The notes: generated from the letters alone by a model not told the origin. DNA of 64,000 bases from Cohaesibacter haloalkalitolerans (GCF_003574655.1 NZ_QNUM01000002.1:496001-560000); one strand, 5' to 3'; shown: positions 45,649 through 55,960, numbered from the stretch's first letter. Numbers and translations: made by a program.

Positions 45649-45921
45649 ACAACAACTTGTCGTTCAAGCTTGAAAGACAAGGCATTTTGCGTTGGTTGCC
45701 GAGGCAACCTTGCAATTTGTTTCGGCGTTATAGAAGGTTCATATTCGCCTGTCCAGTGCGCTTTTGATGTTTTCTACAGGGGCGATGGATTTTTTTCATC
45801 AATCCGGCAAGAGGCAACAGATCTGCGTGGACATTCGCGAGAGAAAAGCCGGGATTTCCGCCGAATTGGCTTCTATCCCATTGTTTTATCGAAAATTTCG
45901 CACAGAGGCGAAAAGGCTGCT

Positions 45922-46152
45922 TCAATCCTGTTGATCAAAATCGCTTTCGTCCGGATCATCTTCCTCGCTGGCCGGAATGGCATAGACACCAGAGAGCCAG
46001 CGACTAAGGTCGACCTGTCTGCAGCGCTCCGAACAGAAGGGATAGCTCTCCTTGGTGGAAGGCTTGGAGCAGATCGGGCATGGGCGCGTCCGACGCAAGC
46101 CGGTGACGGTTCCAGCCTTCGGTTTCCCGTTTTTGCCCTGTTCAGTTGTCAT
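45922..46152 (-). CDS. yacG: YacG, zinc-containing DNA gyrase inhibitor
   Basis: A 76-aa protein with one zinc ribbon (RPCPICSKPSTKESYPFCSERC) followed by VDLSRWLSGVYAIP, the conserved YacG tail motif, and an acidic C-terminus. In E. coli this protein binds GyrB and blocks DNA gyrase. It follows maf at 27 bases on the same strand, a conserved pair in Hyphomicrobiales. It marks the core chromosome next to the tRNA. Confidence 0.93.
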   Translation of the reverse strand: MTTEQGKNGKPKAGTVTGLRRTRPCPICSKPSTKESYPFCSERCRQVDLSRWLSGVYAIPASEEDDPDESDFDQQD

Positions 46153-46179
46153 GCAGGATAGTTCCTTGATTGCTGCGCC

Positions 46180-46803
46180 CTACTCGACGCCGCCGAGCCA
46201 CTTGAGGCGCAAGGGGAACCCTTCGCCAATCAGCAGATTGGAGGTCTCATGCAGTGGCAACCCGACCACCGAGCTATAGGAGCCAGCCAGATTGACGACA
46301 AACGACCCGGCGATGCCCTGAATGGCATAACCGCCCGCCTTGCCGCGCCACTCGCCAGAAGCGATATAGGGGTCGATGTCATGGCTGAGGCGTTTGAAGC
46401 GCACCTTGGTAGTAACCACCTTGGTGCGGGTCTTGCCCTTTGGGGTTATCAGGGAAATGCCGGAAAAGACCTTGTGCGTGCGGCCAGAAAGCAGGTTGAG
46501 GCACAGGGCGGCCTCTTCGGCGAGCTCGGCCTTGGGCAGAATGCGCCGGCCAACTGCGACGACCGTGTCTGCGGCCAGAATATAGCAGCCGTTGAGATCG
46601 GGATCTTCCTTGCGCATGGCGTAGACAGCTGCGGCCTTTCCTGCGGCCAGACGCTGGGCCAGAGCGCGCGGCTGTTCGTTCTTGCGCGGTGTTTCATCGA
46701 GATCGGCAGGTTTGAGCGCAAAGGGCTCGATACCAATCTGCTGCAGTAGCTGCAAACGACGCGGAGAAGCAGAGGCAAGGACCAGACGGTGGGAATCAGT
46801 CAT
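46180..46803 (-). CDS. Maf-like nucleotide pyrophosphatase
   Basis: A 207-aa house-cleaning enzyme that hydrolyses unusual or excess dNTPs, chiefly dTTP/UTP in the YhdE subgroup. It has the signature [16 protein letters not shown] at the N-terminus, [17 protein letters not shown] (catalytic Asp) in the middle and [21 protein letters not shown] near the end. It lies between infA and yacG, the usual order. Confidence 0.92.
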   Translation of the reverse strand: MTDSHRLVLASASPRRLQLLQQIGIEPFALKPADLDETPRKNEQPRALAQRLAAGKAAAVYAMRKEDPDLNGCYILAADTVVAVGRRILPKAELAEEAALCLNLLSGRTHKVFSGISLITPKGKTRTKVVTTKVRFKRLSHDIDPYIASGEWRGKAGGYAIQGIAGSFVVNLAGSYSSVVGLPLHETSNLLIGEGFPLRLKWLGGVE

Positions 46804-47147
46804 GACGCAATCAATATTCTTCTGTCTCGGAGCCTTTCCCTTGCTGTTGCCCCACGCTGTTGATCAGCGAGACCCACGGGAAGGCCCGAAAGTGATACCC
46901 TGAGCGCCTGGATGCAAGAAACCGGCTTCATACAAACGCGCAATTCATTCTACAAATGGCAGAGAAGCCGGACTTGTCCGACTTTCACTCTGGTGCAGAG
47001 CTCGGCAGCATCGCTCCGAGACCCCAGATCCCTCTAAGGCAGAAGGACCTTTCCCTATCGTCAGTCGAAGCGGGGCCACACCAGCCTACATCGGGCAGGC
47101 CGCTCACAATCCGGCGGCGCGCCTTATCGCAAGCCTCCATCGAGCGC
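46804..47147. other. Gap between maf and infA without a gene
   Basis: A 344-base gap with no supported gene. maf may have its own promoter here, although maf and infA are often co-transcribed. Confidence 0.4.
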
Positions 47148-47366
47148 TTACTTGAAGCGATAGGTGATCCGGCCCTTGGTCAGGTCATATGGCGTCATTT
47201 CAACCTGAACCTTGTCGCCAGCCAGAACGCGAATGCGGTTCTTGCGCATGCGACCTGCCGTGTGCGCCACGATCTCATGATCGTTTTCCAGCTTGACGCG
47301 GAAAGTAGCGTTTGGCAGCAGTTCGGTTACAACACCCGGGAATTCCAATACTTCTTCTTTCGCCAT
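47148..47366 (-). CDS. infA: Translation initiation factor IF-1
   Basis: A 72-aa OB-fold protein matching bacterial IF-1 over its full length ([20 protein letters not shown], then [17 protein letters not shown] and [13 protein letters not shown]). It binds the 30S A site during initiation. It stands in its conserved place upstream of maf. Confidence 0.97.
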   Translation of the reverse strand: MAKEEVLEFPGVVTELLPNATFRVKLENDHEIVAHTAGRMRKNRIRVLAGDKVQVEMTPYDLTKGRITYRFK

Positions 47367-47832
47367 AAGCGTTCTTCAGTCCTTTTAGGTTGGTATTCTG
47401 TTAGCAAAGCCACGTGCGAGCGGCACGACGGCGTCATCTAGGTTCCTGTTTGCCCGTCATGGCCACAAAGACCCTTTGTTCACGGTCTTTCGGCGCCGGG
47501 CGGGGATTGGCAAACCCTGTCCTGCTCCACTGCAACGGTCTCGCCGTGCACCGGTTGACATGGTTTTTCCATCCTGCGTTTTGCTTGATAATCGACAGTA
47601 GCATGAATCAGCTTGCGAGCATGCAAGAATTCGACCCAATGTGCCCGTTCTTATCAATGAGAGTGCGCGCAATCTAGTCCAAAGCGAGTATGAGTGCAAT
47701 CGCTTCACGCATTTTTCACGAAAACGGCTGTTTCAGACCCTTTTTAAGGGCATTTTACCCTGTTTGAACTTGATGAGACCTTGATGAATGCTTGGCGGGC
47801 GAGCCGTTTCCTTTTGCCGGGAGGTTCCGGCT
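47367..47832. other. Upstream region of infA, no gene seen
   Basis: A 466-base intergenic stretch holding the infA promoter on the left and the end of the phosphatase gene on the right. A small self-complementary CCCTT-TTT-AAGGG near 47738-47750 could end transcription of the hisD-phosphatase set. Confidence 0.4.
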
Positions 47833-48297
47833 TCAAGCGCGAATATTGGTGACCCAGTCGAACCGGTCCTTCAGTTTGACAATCAGGCCGTCGCGCACCG
47901 CCCGATAGGAATCCATGATCTGCTCACGAGATCCGGTCACGAGCGCCGGGTCCATGGTCGGCCAGTATTCGGTTTCCACCGCATGACCCCTGCTCCATTC
48001 CAACGCCCGGTGATGAGCCTCCGGAGCAAGCGAGATGATCAGATCGAAATAGCTGTCCTCCAGATCGTCAAAGCAGCTGGGCTCGTGTTCGGAGATATCA
48101 AGCCCGATTTCCTCCATGACGGCGGCGGCAAAAGGATCGGGCTTGCCACAGCGAACCCCCACTGACTGCACATAGAAGGCGCCGGGGAACAGATGCTTGG
48201 CAAGCGCTGCTGCCATCGGCGAGCGAATGGCGTTCATGCCGCAGGCGAAGAGGATGGAGTCGGGACGAAGATCCGGCCCGATGAGACCAAGAACCAT
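47833..48297 (-). CDS. Low-molecular-weight phosphatase / arsenate-reductase-like protein
   Basis: A 154-aa protein of the LMW phosphotyrosine phosphatase fold. The P-loop reads FACGMNAIRSPMAAALA (Cys and Arg in the C-x5-R order) and the general acid Asp is in YWPTMDPA. It starts one base after the UPF0262 stop. The pair with UPF0262 and hisD is conserved in Hyphomicrobiales. The in vivo substrate is unknown. Confidence 0.85.
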   Translation of the reverse strand: MVLGLIGPDLRPDSILFACGMNAIRSPMAAALAKHLFPGAFYVQSVGVRCGKPDPFAAAVMEEIGLDISEHEPSCFDDLEDSYFDLIISLAPEAHHRALEWSRGHAVETEYWPTMDPALVTGSREQIMDSYRAVRDGLIVKLKDRFDWVTNIRA

Positions 48298-48298
48298 G

Positions 48299-48865
48299 CT
48301 ACCCCCGCCAGTGCAATGCGCAGATCAGCGTAAACAGGCGCCGCGCGGTAGCAAAATCTGTTTCAATCTTGCCATCAAGGCGTGCCTGAAGGATCTGGGA
48401 TCCCTCATTGTGCAGGCCGCGCCGCCCCATGTCGATCGCTTCGATCTTGCTGGGGGTGGCTGTCTTGATGGCTTCGTAATAGCTGTCGCAGATCAGAAAA
48501 TAGTCCTTGATGATGCGGCGAAAGGGGGTCAGCGAGAGAATATGGGTCGCGACCTGATCGCCATTCTCCAGCTTGATGTCCATCACCAGTTTCCGCTCGA
48601 TCATGGAAAGGTCGAGTCGGTAGGGGCCGCCCTCATCGTGGCCGACCGGGTGAAAGTTGTTTTCCTCCACCAGATCAAAAATGGCAACGGAGCGTTCATG
48701 CTCGATATCGGGCGTGGCAGGCTGGATGGAGGTCGGGTCCAGCACGATCATGCAAAGGGAAAACGGACCATGGTCGGTCGCTGACTCTGCCGTCCCGCAA
48801 GACGTCTCGTCTTGCTGCTGATCGGAGGCTTCCATGTAATCGACCTCTCCGTCCCGTTCAGCCAT
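48299..48865 (-). CDS. UPF0262 family protein
   Basis: A 188-aa alphaproteobacterial protein of unknown function with the family blocks [57 protein letters not shown] and [19 protein letters not shown]. The first 30 residues are a variable Glu/Gln-rich extension. It lies between hisD and the phosphatase gene. Confidence 0.92.
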   Translation of the reverse strand: MAERDGEVDYMEASDQQQDETSCGTAESATDHGPFSLCMIVLDPTSIQPATPDIEHERSVAIFDLVEENNFHPVGHDEGGPYRLDLSMIERKLVMDIKLENGDQVATHILSLTPFRRIIKDYFLICDSYYEAIKTATPSKIEAIDMGRRGLHNEGSQILQARLDGKIETDFATARRLFTLICALHWRG

Positions 48866-48978
48866 AGTGCACCATTCGATATTGTCCCATGCGTTGGGTT
48901 CGATGTTTGCCCAACTTGTCAGCCAGAGTCAAACTTTCCGCCTAAGGGTTAGCACGAAATTCCTAACTATCCGGGTGT

Positions 48979-50274
48979 TTATTCCATATTGAGGCGTTTT
49001 GCCACCGAACGGGCATGGGCTTCAAGGCCTTCCTGACGAGCGAGCGTAACAGCGGCCGGGCCGATCTGGCGCAGGTTGTCGACATTGCATTCCAGCACGG
49101 AGGTGCGTTTGACAAAGTCGAGAGTGGACAGCCCCGAGGAGAAGCGGGCAGAGCGGGCCGTCGGCAGAACATGGTTGGAACCGCCGACATAATCCCCCAC
49201 GGCTTCCGGGGTGTAGTGGCCAACAAAAATGGCCCCGGCGTTGCGCACCTTCGACAGATAGTCCGGCGCGTTGTCCATGGCCAGCTCCAGATGTTCCGGC
49301 GCGATGCGATTGGCCAGCGCCAAACCGGTTTCCCAATCGGGCACGGTGATCACTGCGCCATAGTCGGCCCAGCTGGCTCCGGCAATGTCGGCCTTTGGCA
49401 AGGTCGTCAACAGACGCTCGACGGCTTCCACGGTGGCGTCCGCCGTTGCGGCATCATCGGTGATGAGGATGGCCTGCGCCACCTTGTCATGCTCAGCCTG
49501 CGCCATCAGGTCGACGGCAAGCCAGTCGGGGTCGTTGTTCTTGTCGGCCAGAATGAGCACTTCGGATGGTCCGGCGATCATGTCGATGCCAACCAGACCG
49601 AAGACCCGGCGCTTGGCTGCCGCCACAAAGGCGTTGCCCGGCCCGACGATCTTGTAAACCGGGGCGATGGTCTCTGTGCCATAGGCCAGTGCAGCCACGG
49701 CCTGCGCGCCGCCGATGCGATAGATCTCGTCAACACCGGCCAGTCTGGCAGCCGCCAGCACAAGCGGATTGAGCACATCGTCTGGGGTCGGCACGACCAT
49801 CACCAGACGCTCGACACCGGCCACCTTGGCAGGTACGGCATTCATCAGAACAGAGGACGGATAGGCCGCCAGCCCGCCAGGCACATAAAGGCCGACCGCC
49901 TCGATGGCCGTCCAGCGCGAGCCGAGCCTGACCCCCAGAGCGTCCTCGTAGAAATCGTCCTTCGGCAACTGGCGGGCATGGTGGGAGCGAATGCGCTCGG
50001 CGGCAAGCTCCAGTGCCTTCATCACCTCCGGGTCAACCTTGGCAACCGCAGCGTCGATCTCTTCAGCGCTGATGCGCAAGCCTTTGGCGCGAGCGTCGTA
50101 GCGGTCGAATTTGGCCGTATAGTCATAAAGGGCGTCGTCGCCACGGCTGCGGACATCGGCGATGATATCGCGCACGATGGCGTCGACGTCGTCGGACACT
50201 TCCCGTTTCATGGCCAGCAGATCGCGGAATGCGGCTTCGAACGTGCTGTCGGTTGCGTCAAGACGGATGGCCAT
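48979..50274 (-). CDS. hisD: Histidinol dehydrogenase
   Basis: A 431-aa enzyme doing the last two NAD-dependent oxidations of histidine synthesis (L-histidinol to L-histidine). It has VGLYVPGGLAAYPSSVLMNA, IGGAQAVAALAYGTETI, KIVGPGNAFVAAAKRRVFG, IDMIAGPSEVLI and the zinc-site region LMAQAEHDK. The ATG with AGAGGA upstream was chosen over an earlier frame. Full length and intact. It heads the hisD-UPF0262-phosphatase run. Confidence 0.97.
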   Translation of the reverse strand: MAIRLDATDSTFEAAFRDLLAMKREVSDDVDAIVRDIIADVRSRGDDALYDYTAKFDRYDARAKGLRISAEEIDAAVAKVDPEVMKALELAAERIRSHHARQLPKDDFYEDALGVRLGSRWTAIEAVGLYVPGGLAAYPSSVLMNAVPAKVAGVERLVMVVPTPDDVLNPLVLAAARLAGVDEIYRIGGAQAVAALAYGTETIAPVYKIVGPGNAFVAAAKRRVFGLVGIDMIAGPSEVLILADKNNDPDWLAVDLMAQAEHDKVAQAILITDDAATADATVEAVERLLTTLPKADIAGASWADYGAVITVPDWETGLALANRIAPEHLELAMDNAPDYLSKVRNAGAIFVGHYTPEAVGDYVGGSNHVLPTARSARFSSGLSTLDFVKRTSVLECNVDNLRQIGPAAVTLARQEGLEAHARSVAKRLNME

Positions 50275-50586
50275 GGCGGGGTCCTCTTCTATGCGGCTTG
50301 CCTGAATTCTCATGCTGCGAGGTGGGCCAACAGGCAGCCACCCCGAATAACGGCGCTTTTATGAGAGTTTCTATCAAGGGAGGCAAGAAAAATATCTGCC
50401 CTGCCTGCAACTTCACCTGCAGGAAGGGACAAGAATGACAAGCAGGCAATCGGGACAGATGCGGAATGGCGGAAGGCAAGGCACGAACACGGGCACCCGC
50501 ACGGATGCGGGCGCAGGCACCACCCCCACCCGTCAAGAAAGGGCAAAGCTCAGACAAGCCTCAGTTCCAGGGATGTCGCCGCTGGC
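50275..50586. other. Gene-free stretch upstream of hisD
   Basis: About 310 bases with no supported gene; it should contain the hisD promoter. Open frames here have biased, repetitive composition and no ribosome site. Confidence 0.4.
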
Positions 50587-50706
50587 CTATTTGTCGCCTC
50601 TGCGCCAGCGGCCTTCGCGTGGGGCACGGAACCACATCATGAAAAGCCAAAAGGCGCCAAGAAGAATGACGGCCCCGAAGACGATCCAGTAAATATTCTC
50701 AAACAT
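50587..50706 (-). CDS. 39-aa single-span membrane protein
   Basis: A short gene reading MFENIYWIVFGAVILLGAFW, continuing LFMMWFRAPREGRWRRGDK. One membrane helix spans residues 6-25 and is followed by a basic, cytoplasm-like tail. GGGAGAAGG stands just before the ATG. The positive-inside tail and ribosome site favour a real gene. No family is recognised. Confidence 0.55.
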   Translation of the reverse strand: MFENIYWIVFGAVILLGAFWLFMMWFRAPREGRWRRGDK

Positions 50707-50933
50707 TTGCCTTCTCCCTTACTCTGACAGCCTACCACTCCACGAAGAGTGTGCATATTCGGCTTTCAGTGCAACTGATTAAATATGAATTTGTTCCCTC
50801 AAGGGTGACCCTGTCGGGCTCTTGTCAAAATTGTCGAAATGCCAGTCCGAACCAGAAGGATTTTTCATCCGAAAAGTTCTTCTGCTGGCAAGAACCGGGG
50901 CCCCAATTGGCCCCGGAAGGTCCTGTCTAGTCG

Positions 50934-52334
50934 CTACACGGTCCTGAGATAGCTGCGGCACTCGAAGTCGGTGATGACGGCGGAAACGATCCGTTCCTCA
51001 GCCTGCCGCGAGCGGGTGTAGCTGGTGTGGAAATCTTCGCCGAACAAATCGCGAGCCCAGTCCGACGCGCCGAATTTGGCAATCGCCTCCTGCCAGATGG
51101 GTGTCAGCGGTGTCTTGGCGGCGACATCTTCCAGCGTCTCCACCGGCGCACCCGGATCAAGCGCCTTGTCGAACCCGGTGATCGCGCCCGCCAGCAGCGA
51201 GGCGATCACCAGATAGGGATTGGCATCTGCGCCGGCGACCCGGTGCTCAAGGCGGGCAGCGGCGCCCTTGGCCGTCGGAACGCGGATGGCGACCGCGCGG
51301 TGATCATAGCCCCAGCAGGGGGTGGTCGGCGCATAGCTCTCGGGCAGGAAGCGGCGATAGCTGTTGGCATGGGGCGCATAGAGGATCTGGCATTCGCGCA
51401 TATGCTCCAGCAGGCCACCGATCGCATGGCGCAGCGGCTCGTTGGCCTCAACGTCACTGTCACCGGCAAAGATATTGCGGCCTTGGCTATCCTGCGCCGA
51501 CATGTGGATGTGGAAGCCATTGCCAGCGGAATGGGCATAGGGCTTGGCCATAAAGGTGGCATCAAAGCCATGCTTGCGAGCCACATTGCGCACCACGCGC
51601 TTGAACAACATGCAGTGGTCTGCGGCCACCAGCGCGCTCGGCACATGCAACAGGTTCATCTCGAACTGGCCGGGGCCGAATTCGGAAATGGTTGTCTCGG
51701 CCGGAATATTCTGGATCTGGCAGGTCTGATAGATCTCAGCCAGCACCGGCTCGAAGGCGGCGATGACGTCCATGTTGTAGACCTGACTTGCCGTGAGCCG
51801 TTCGCCCAGCCCCGGCACCATTGGCCCCTGCGGATGACCGGTTGCGGTGGTTTCACCATCGATCAGGTAGAATTCCAGCTCCGTGGCGACAACCGGCGTC
51901 AGCCCCCGGTCGGCAAAGCGCTGCTCCATGCGGGCCAGAGTGGTGCGGGTGTCATAGCCGCAGTCTTCGCCGGTCACCAGATCCTTCATGGTCACCAGAA
52001 CCTGAGCGGTCGGTTCGCTGGCCCACGGCACCATGCTGAGCGTACCGGGAACGGGCATGCAGATGCCGTCCGGGTCGCCTTTTTCCAGCGCAATGCCGAC
52101 CAGCGGCACATCATCGCCCCAGATGTCGAGCGCAGCAGTGGAACGCGGCAGGCGCACAGCCCCATCGGCAAGCTTTGGCAGCATGCTGGCAGGCAGCCAT
52201 TTGCCCATCAGGGAGCCGCAGAAGCGGGGCAGCAGCATTTCCACCTTGACCAGATCCGGGTGGGCCTTGAGGAACGCCTCGGCCTCGGCCTTGAAACTCT
52301 GCTTTTGCTGTTCAGTGTTTTCGGTCTTCAGCAT
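50934..52334 (-). CDS. Glutamine-synthetase-like gamma-glutamylpolyamine synthetase, copy 1
   Basis: A 466-aa ATP-dependent ligase of the GS superfamily (PuuA/GlnA-like), expected to add glutamate to putrescine or another amine. It has TELEFYLID, EFGPGQFEMNL, AGNGFHIHMSAQD, NSYRRFLPES and HRAVAIRVP in the conserved order. In E. coli PuuA starts the gamma-glutamylated putrescine pathway. Here it is the last gene of a run with the polyamine transporter (228 bases after potI). A paralogue lies at 58194. Confidence 0.88.
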   Translation of the reverse strand: MLKTENTEQQKQSFKAEAEAFLKAHPDLVKVEMLLPRFCGSLMGKWLPASMLPKLADGAVRLPRSTAALDIWGDDVPLVGIALEKGDPDGICMPVPGTLSMVPWASEPTAQVLVTMKDLVTGEDCGYDTRTTLARMEQRFADRGLTPVVATELEFYLIDGETTATGHPQGPMVPGLGERLTASQVYNMDVIAAFEPVLAEIYQTCQIQNIPAETTISEFGPGQFEMNLLHVPSALVAADHCMLFKRVVRNVARKHGFDATFMAKPYAHSAGNGFHIHMSAQDSQGRNIFAGDSDVEANEPLRHAIGGLLEHMRECQILYAPHANSYRRFLPESYAPTTPCWGYDHRAVAIRVPTAKGAAARLEHRVAGADANPYLVIASLLAGAITGFDKALDPGAPVETLEDVAAKTPLTPIWQEAIAKFGASDWARDLFGEDFHTSYTRSRQAEERIVSAVITDFECRSYLRTV

Positions 52335-52562
52335 GATTGCCTCGTTTGTTCAACGGGCCTTTTTCCTGACCCGGCTTCCTTGAATTGACTGCCATACAGA
52401 TTTGGCAATGGAAGCGCAATGGCCCGATGTCGGCGACCATTGGCTCTTTCCCGTGTTCTTTTTCTCGTGTTCTTTTTCGCGAGTGCCCGGCTTTGAGAAT
52501 GTTTGCCCGAGTTTGGTTGTCTTTATACGCTCGCTCAAGTCTCTTAAAGCATGAGAGATGCC

Positions 52563-53381
52563 TCATGACTCGGCGAAGGCTGCCCTTTCCTCGCGCCGAC
52601 GCTGTACCTCGCGCCGTTTGGTCAGCAGGGAGGCCGCGATGACCCCGGTGGAGACCAGCACGACGAGGATGGTCGACAGCGCATTGATCTCGGGGGTTAC
52701 CCCAAGCCGCACCTGCGAATAGATTTTCATCGGCAGGGTCGTCGCCCCCGGGCCCGAGGTGAAAGAGGCGATCACCAGATCATCCAGCGACAGCGTGAAG
52801 CTGAGGAGCCACGCGGACACAATGGCGGGCAGGATGATCGGAACAGTGACCTGAAAGAAGGTTGCCATGCGGCTTGCTCCAAGATCCATGGCCGCCTCTT
52901 CCAGCGACATGTCGAAGGTCACAAGCCGCGAGGAAACCACAACCGCCGAATAGCACATGGAGAAGGTGACGTGGGCCAGAATGATCGTCCAGAAGCCTCG
53001 GTCAAAATCGAGCGAGACGAACAGCAGCAACAGCGACAGGCCGGTGATGACCTCAGGCATGACCAGCGGCGCATAGACCATGCCGGAAAACAGCGTCTTG
53101 CCGGGAAAGCGCCCTGCCCGCACCAGCACAAGAGCGGCCATGGTGCCAAGGATCGTTGCCAGCGTGGCAGACACCACCCCCACCCGGACCGTCACCCAGG
53201 CGGCATCCATGAAGCCCTTGTTGGCAAAAACGGCGCTGTACCATTTGGTTGAAAACCCGCCCCAGACCGTCACCAGTCGGCTCTCGTTGAAAGAGAAGAT
53301 GATGAGCAGGACAATCGGCAGATAGAGGAAGGCAAAGCCGAGAGTGAGCGCCGAAGCATTGAAAAAGCTGAACCGTTTCAT
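52563..53381 (-). CDS. potI: Polyamine ABC transporter permease (PotI-like)
   Basis: A 272-aa inner-membrane permease with six predicted helices and the EAA-type loop EEAAMDLGASRMATFFQVTVP. It matches PotI/PotC, the second permease of the putrescine importer. It begins one base after the potH stop. It forms a channel with PotH, powered by PotG. Confidence 0.93.
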   Translation of the reverse strand: MKRFSFFNASALTLGFAFLYLPIVLLIIFSFNESRLVTVWGGFSTKWYSAVFANKGFMDAAWVTVRVGVVSATLATILGTMAALVLVRAGRFPGKTLFSGMVYAPLVMPEVITGLSLLLLFVSLDFDRGFWTIILAHVTFSMCYSAVVVSSRLVTFDMSLEEAAMDLGASRMATFFQVTVPIILPAIVSAWLLSFTLSLDDLVIASFTSGPGATTLPMKIYSQVRLGVTPEINALSTILVVLVSTGVIAASLLTKRREVQRRREERAAFAES

Positions 53382-53382
53382 G

Positions 53383-54381
53383 TCACGCTCCCTTTTCCTG
53401 TTGCTTTTCCTGCTGTCGCTGGAACAGCACGATGGGCACCACCAGCAGGATCAGCAGAATGACCGCCACGGCGGAGGCCACCGGCCAGTCGCGGTTGGCG
53501 AAAAATTCCACCCACAGGGTCTTGCCGATCATCAACGTGTTCGACCCGCCCAAGAGATCGGGAATGACGAATTCCCCCACTGCCGGGATGAACACCAGAA
53601 AACATCCGGCAATGACGCCGGGCAGCGACAGCGGCACCGTGATCAGCCAGAAGGCCTTGAAGGGTGAGCAGCCCAGATCGGTCGCCGCTTCCAGCAGGGA
53701 GTCATCCATCTTCTCAAGCGACGAATAAAGCGGCAGCACCATGAACGGTAGATAGGAATAGACAATGCCGATATAAACCGCCAGATCGGTGTTGAGGATC
53801 GTCAGCGGGTCGTCGATGATACCCAGATGCATCAGCAACATGTTGAGCAGCCCCTCTTTCTTGAGGATGCCGATCCAAGCATAGACGCGAATGAGAAAGC
53901 TGGTCCAGAAGGGCAGAATGATCAGCATCAGCAGCGTGGGCCGCCATTCGGCCGGGGCGCGAGCCATGGAATAGGCGATGGGATAGCCGATCAGCAGGGC
54001 CAGCAGGCTGGAGACAAACGCGATCTCGAGACTGGACAGATAGCTCTTCCAGTAGAGATCATCCTCCATCAGCCAGGTGAAATTCTCGAAATCCCAGCCG
54101 CCCACCATCTCCTTGAAACTCGCCCAGCCACCAGCCCAATCGAAGGTCGGCGTATAGGGCGGCATAGCGATGGCCGTGTCAGAGAGGGAAATCTTGACGA
54201 CAATGATGAAGGGAATGAGAAACAGCACCAGCAGCCAGACATAGGGCACCAGTATCAGCGCACAGCGACCGAAATTCTTCGGCAGGACCATGCGGCTGCG
54301 TCGTTTCGGGCGCTGAGGCGTTTCCGGCTCGCCTGCGGTGAGCAGATCCGTCACTTCAGTGAGGTTGGTCAGGTTGCTCAT
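53383..54381 (-). CDS. potH: Polyamine ABC transporter permease (PotH-like)
   Basis: A 332-aa permease with an N-terminal cytoplasmic extension (about 40 residues), six helices and the EAA loop EAATDLGCSPFKAFWLITVP. SMARAPAEWRPTLLMLIILP and the periplasmic loop resemble PotH/PotB. It lies directly between potG and potI, in the usual order. Confidence 0.93.
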   Translation of the reverse strand: MSNLTNLTEVTDLLTAGEPETPQRPKRRSRMVLPKNFGRCALILVPYVWLLVLFLIPFIIVVKISLSDTAIAMPPYTPTFDWAGGWASFKEMVGGWDFENFTWLMEDDLYWKSYLSSLEIAFVSSLLALLIGYPIAYSMARAPAEWRPTLLMLIILPFWTSFLIRVYAWIGILKKEGLLNMLLMHLGIIDDPLTILNTDLAVYIGIVYSYLPFMVLPLYSSLEKMDDSLLEAATDLGCSPFKAFWLITVPLSLPGVIAGCFLVFIPAVGEFVIPDLLGGSNTLMIGKTLWVEFFANRDWPVASAVAVILLILLVVPIVLFQRQQEKQQEKGA

Positions 54382-54384
54382 GGC

Positions 54385-55557
54385 CTAGCGCTCCAGCAAC
54401 ACGCAACCACCGGCGCGCCAGTGCACATAGACCTCGTCATCCCAGGTGATCGCCCGGCGGTGCAGATGCTCCAGATTGGCCTCCTGAGACTTGATGATCT
54501 GTCCGTCCTCGGTTCTGACGTGATAGGTGGAAATGTTGCCGGTGTAGGCAATGTCAAGCACCTTGCCCTTGAGGATGTTGTGGGTGTCGGTCGGATAGTC
54601 CTTGGTAATGCGGACCTTTTCGGGCCGCACGGCGATCCACATTTCCTTGCCCTTTGCCGGGAAGGTCACCGGCTGCGGCAGACGTACACGCAAGGGGGCA
54701 TAGTCCTCGTGCCAGGCCAGTTGGACGATGTCCTCTTCCTTGTCATCCGGGCCAAGGATATGGCCACCGACGATGTTCACGTCGCCAAGGAAGTCCGCTA
54801 CATAGCGGCAATTGGGTGTCTCGTAGATTTCCCGCGGGGTTGCCACCTGAACCACCTTGCCCTGTTCCATCAAGGCGATACGACTGGCCACCGTCATGGC
54901 TTCTTCCTGATCGTGGGTGACGATGACGAAGGTGAGGCCGAGCTTTTCCTGAATGGTCATCAACTCGAACTGGGTCTGTTCGCGCAGTTTGCGATCAAGC
55001 GCGCCCAGCGGTTCATCGAGCAACAGCAACCTGGGCTTTTTGGCCAGTGAACGGGCGAGCGCAACGCGCTGGCGCTGACCGCCGGAGAGCTGGTGTGGTT
55101 TGCGCTTGGCGAAAGGCTGAAGCTGCACCAGCGCGATCATTTCCTCGACGCGCTCTTTTATTTCCGCCTTCGGTCGTCGCTCCTGCTTGAGCCCGAAGGC
55201 GATATTCTGTTCCACCGTCATGTGGGGGAACAGGGCGTAGGACTGGAACATCATGTTGACCGGGCGCCGGTGGGGCGGGATGTCGGTGAGATGCTCCTGA
55301 TTCATCATGATCGAGCCGGTCGTTGGCTGTTCGAACCCGGCAAGCATGCGCATCAGCGTCGTCTTGCCACAGCCGGAGGGGCCGAGAAGTGCAAAGAACT
55401 CGCGCTCATAGATCTTCAGGTTCAAATTGTCGATGGCGACAAAATCATCAAATTTCTTGGTGACGGCATCAAACCGTATCAAAGGCTTTTCATGCGGATC
55501 TGCCCATGGCGCAAAACTGCAGCCGGATCCGAAATTGGGGGAACCATTCATTATCAA
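54385..55557 (-). CDS. potG: Polyamine ABC transporter ATPase (PotG-like)
   Basis: A 390-aa ATPase subunit with Walker A LLGPSGCGKTTLMRMLAG, signature LSGGQRQRVALARSLA, Walker B LLLLDEPLGALD, the switch His in THDQEEAMT and a C-terminal TOBE domain. It couples ATP hydrolysis to uptake of putrescine through PotHI. It ends 3 bases before potH starts. Confidence 0.94.
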   Translation of the reverse strand: MIMNGSPNFGSGCSFAPWADPHEKPLIRFDAVTKKFDDFVAIDNLNLKIYEREFFALLGPSGCGKTTLMRMLAGFEQPTTGSIMMNQEHLTDIPPHRRPVNMMFQSYALFPHMTVEQNIAFGLKQERRPKAEIKERVEEMIALVQLQPFAKRKPHQLSGGQRQRVALARSLAKKPRLLLLDEPLGALDRKLREQTQFELMTIQEKLGLTFVIVTHDQEEAMTVASRIALMEQGKVVQVATPREIYETPNCRYVADFLGDVNIVGGHILGPDDKEEDIVQLAWHEDYAPLRVRLPQPVTFPAKGKEMWIAVRPEKVRITKDYPTDTHNILKGKVLDIAYTGNISTYHVRTEDGQIIKSQEANLEHLHRRAITWDDEVYVHWRAGGCVLLER

Positions 55558-55960
55558 TCTCGCTATTCAAATGTCCGATCACCCGCCAACGGGAGGGTCT
55601 GGCGGTATTCGGAAAAGCAAAAATCGTGCCGTCCAACCTCTCTCAACCACAGAAAGGTGACCGGTTCTGCAGCAATTCCGGGACACGGATCCTGACCGGA
55701 AACTCGATCAAGAGCTTGCAGGGTGCTGGCAGCCTTTGGCGATGAACGACGAAGGCAACCAAGACGTCATCCTGCCGCGATTGGGCAGCGACCGGGCCGC
55801 CGCCGGATGGCAGGCTCACGCTCTGTCGACCAGATCCCTCAAGACCCGCGTCAGATCCCTCCCACCCATGCCGGAACCAAGGCGGGAGAGGCTCTGTCTG
55901 TGCCGAAGTGCCTACATCAGGCGGGCAATGCCAACCTGACCGGGCGCTTCGTCTCGGGCG
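55558..55960. other. Gap between potF and potG
   Basis: A 403-base gap without a gene. It separates the binding-protein gene from the rest of the transporter; such a gap often keeps potF more strongly expressed than potGHI. No clear hairpin was recognised. Confidence 0.4.

Noticed and set aside
49015-50364. A 449-codon plus-strand frame over hisD, and a 453-codon one at 51027-52388 over the synthetase gene
   Set aside because: Both are shadows of well-supported minus-strand genes, are rich in His/Gly/Gln without any known motif, and have no convincing ribosome site.
52452-52481. Tandem CGTGTTCTTTTTC repeat between the synthetase and potI genes
   Set aside because: Only two short copies in a T-rich run; it looks like low-complexity sequence rather than a site.
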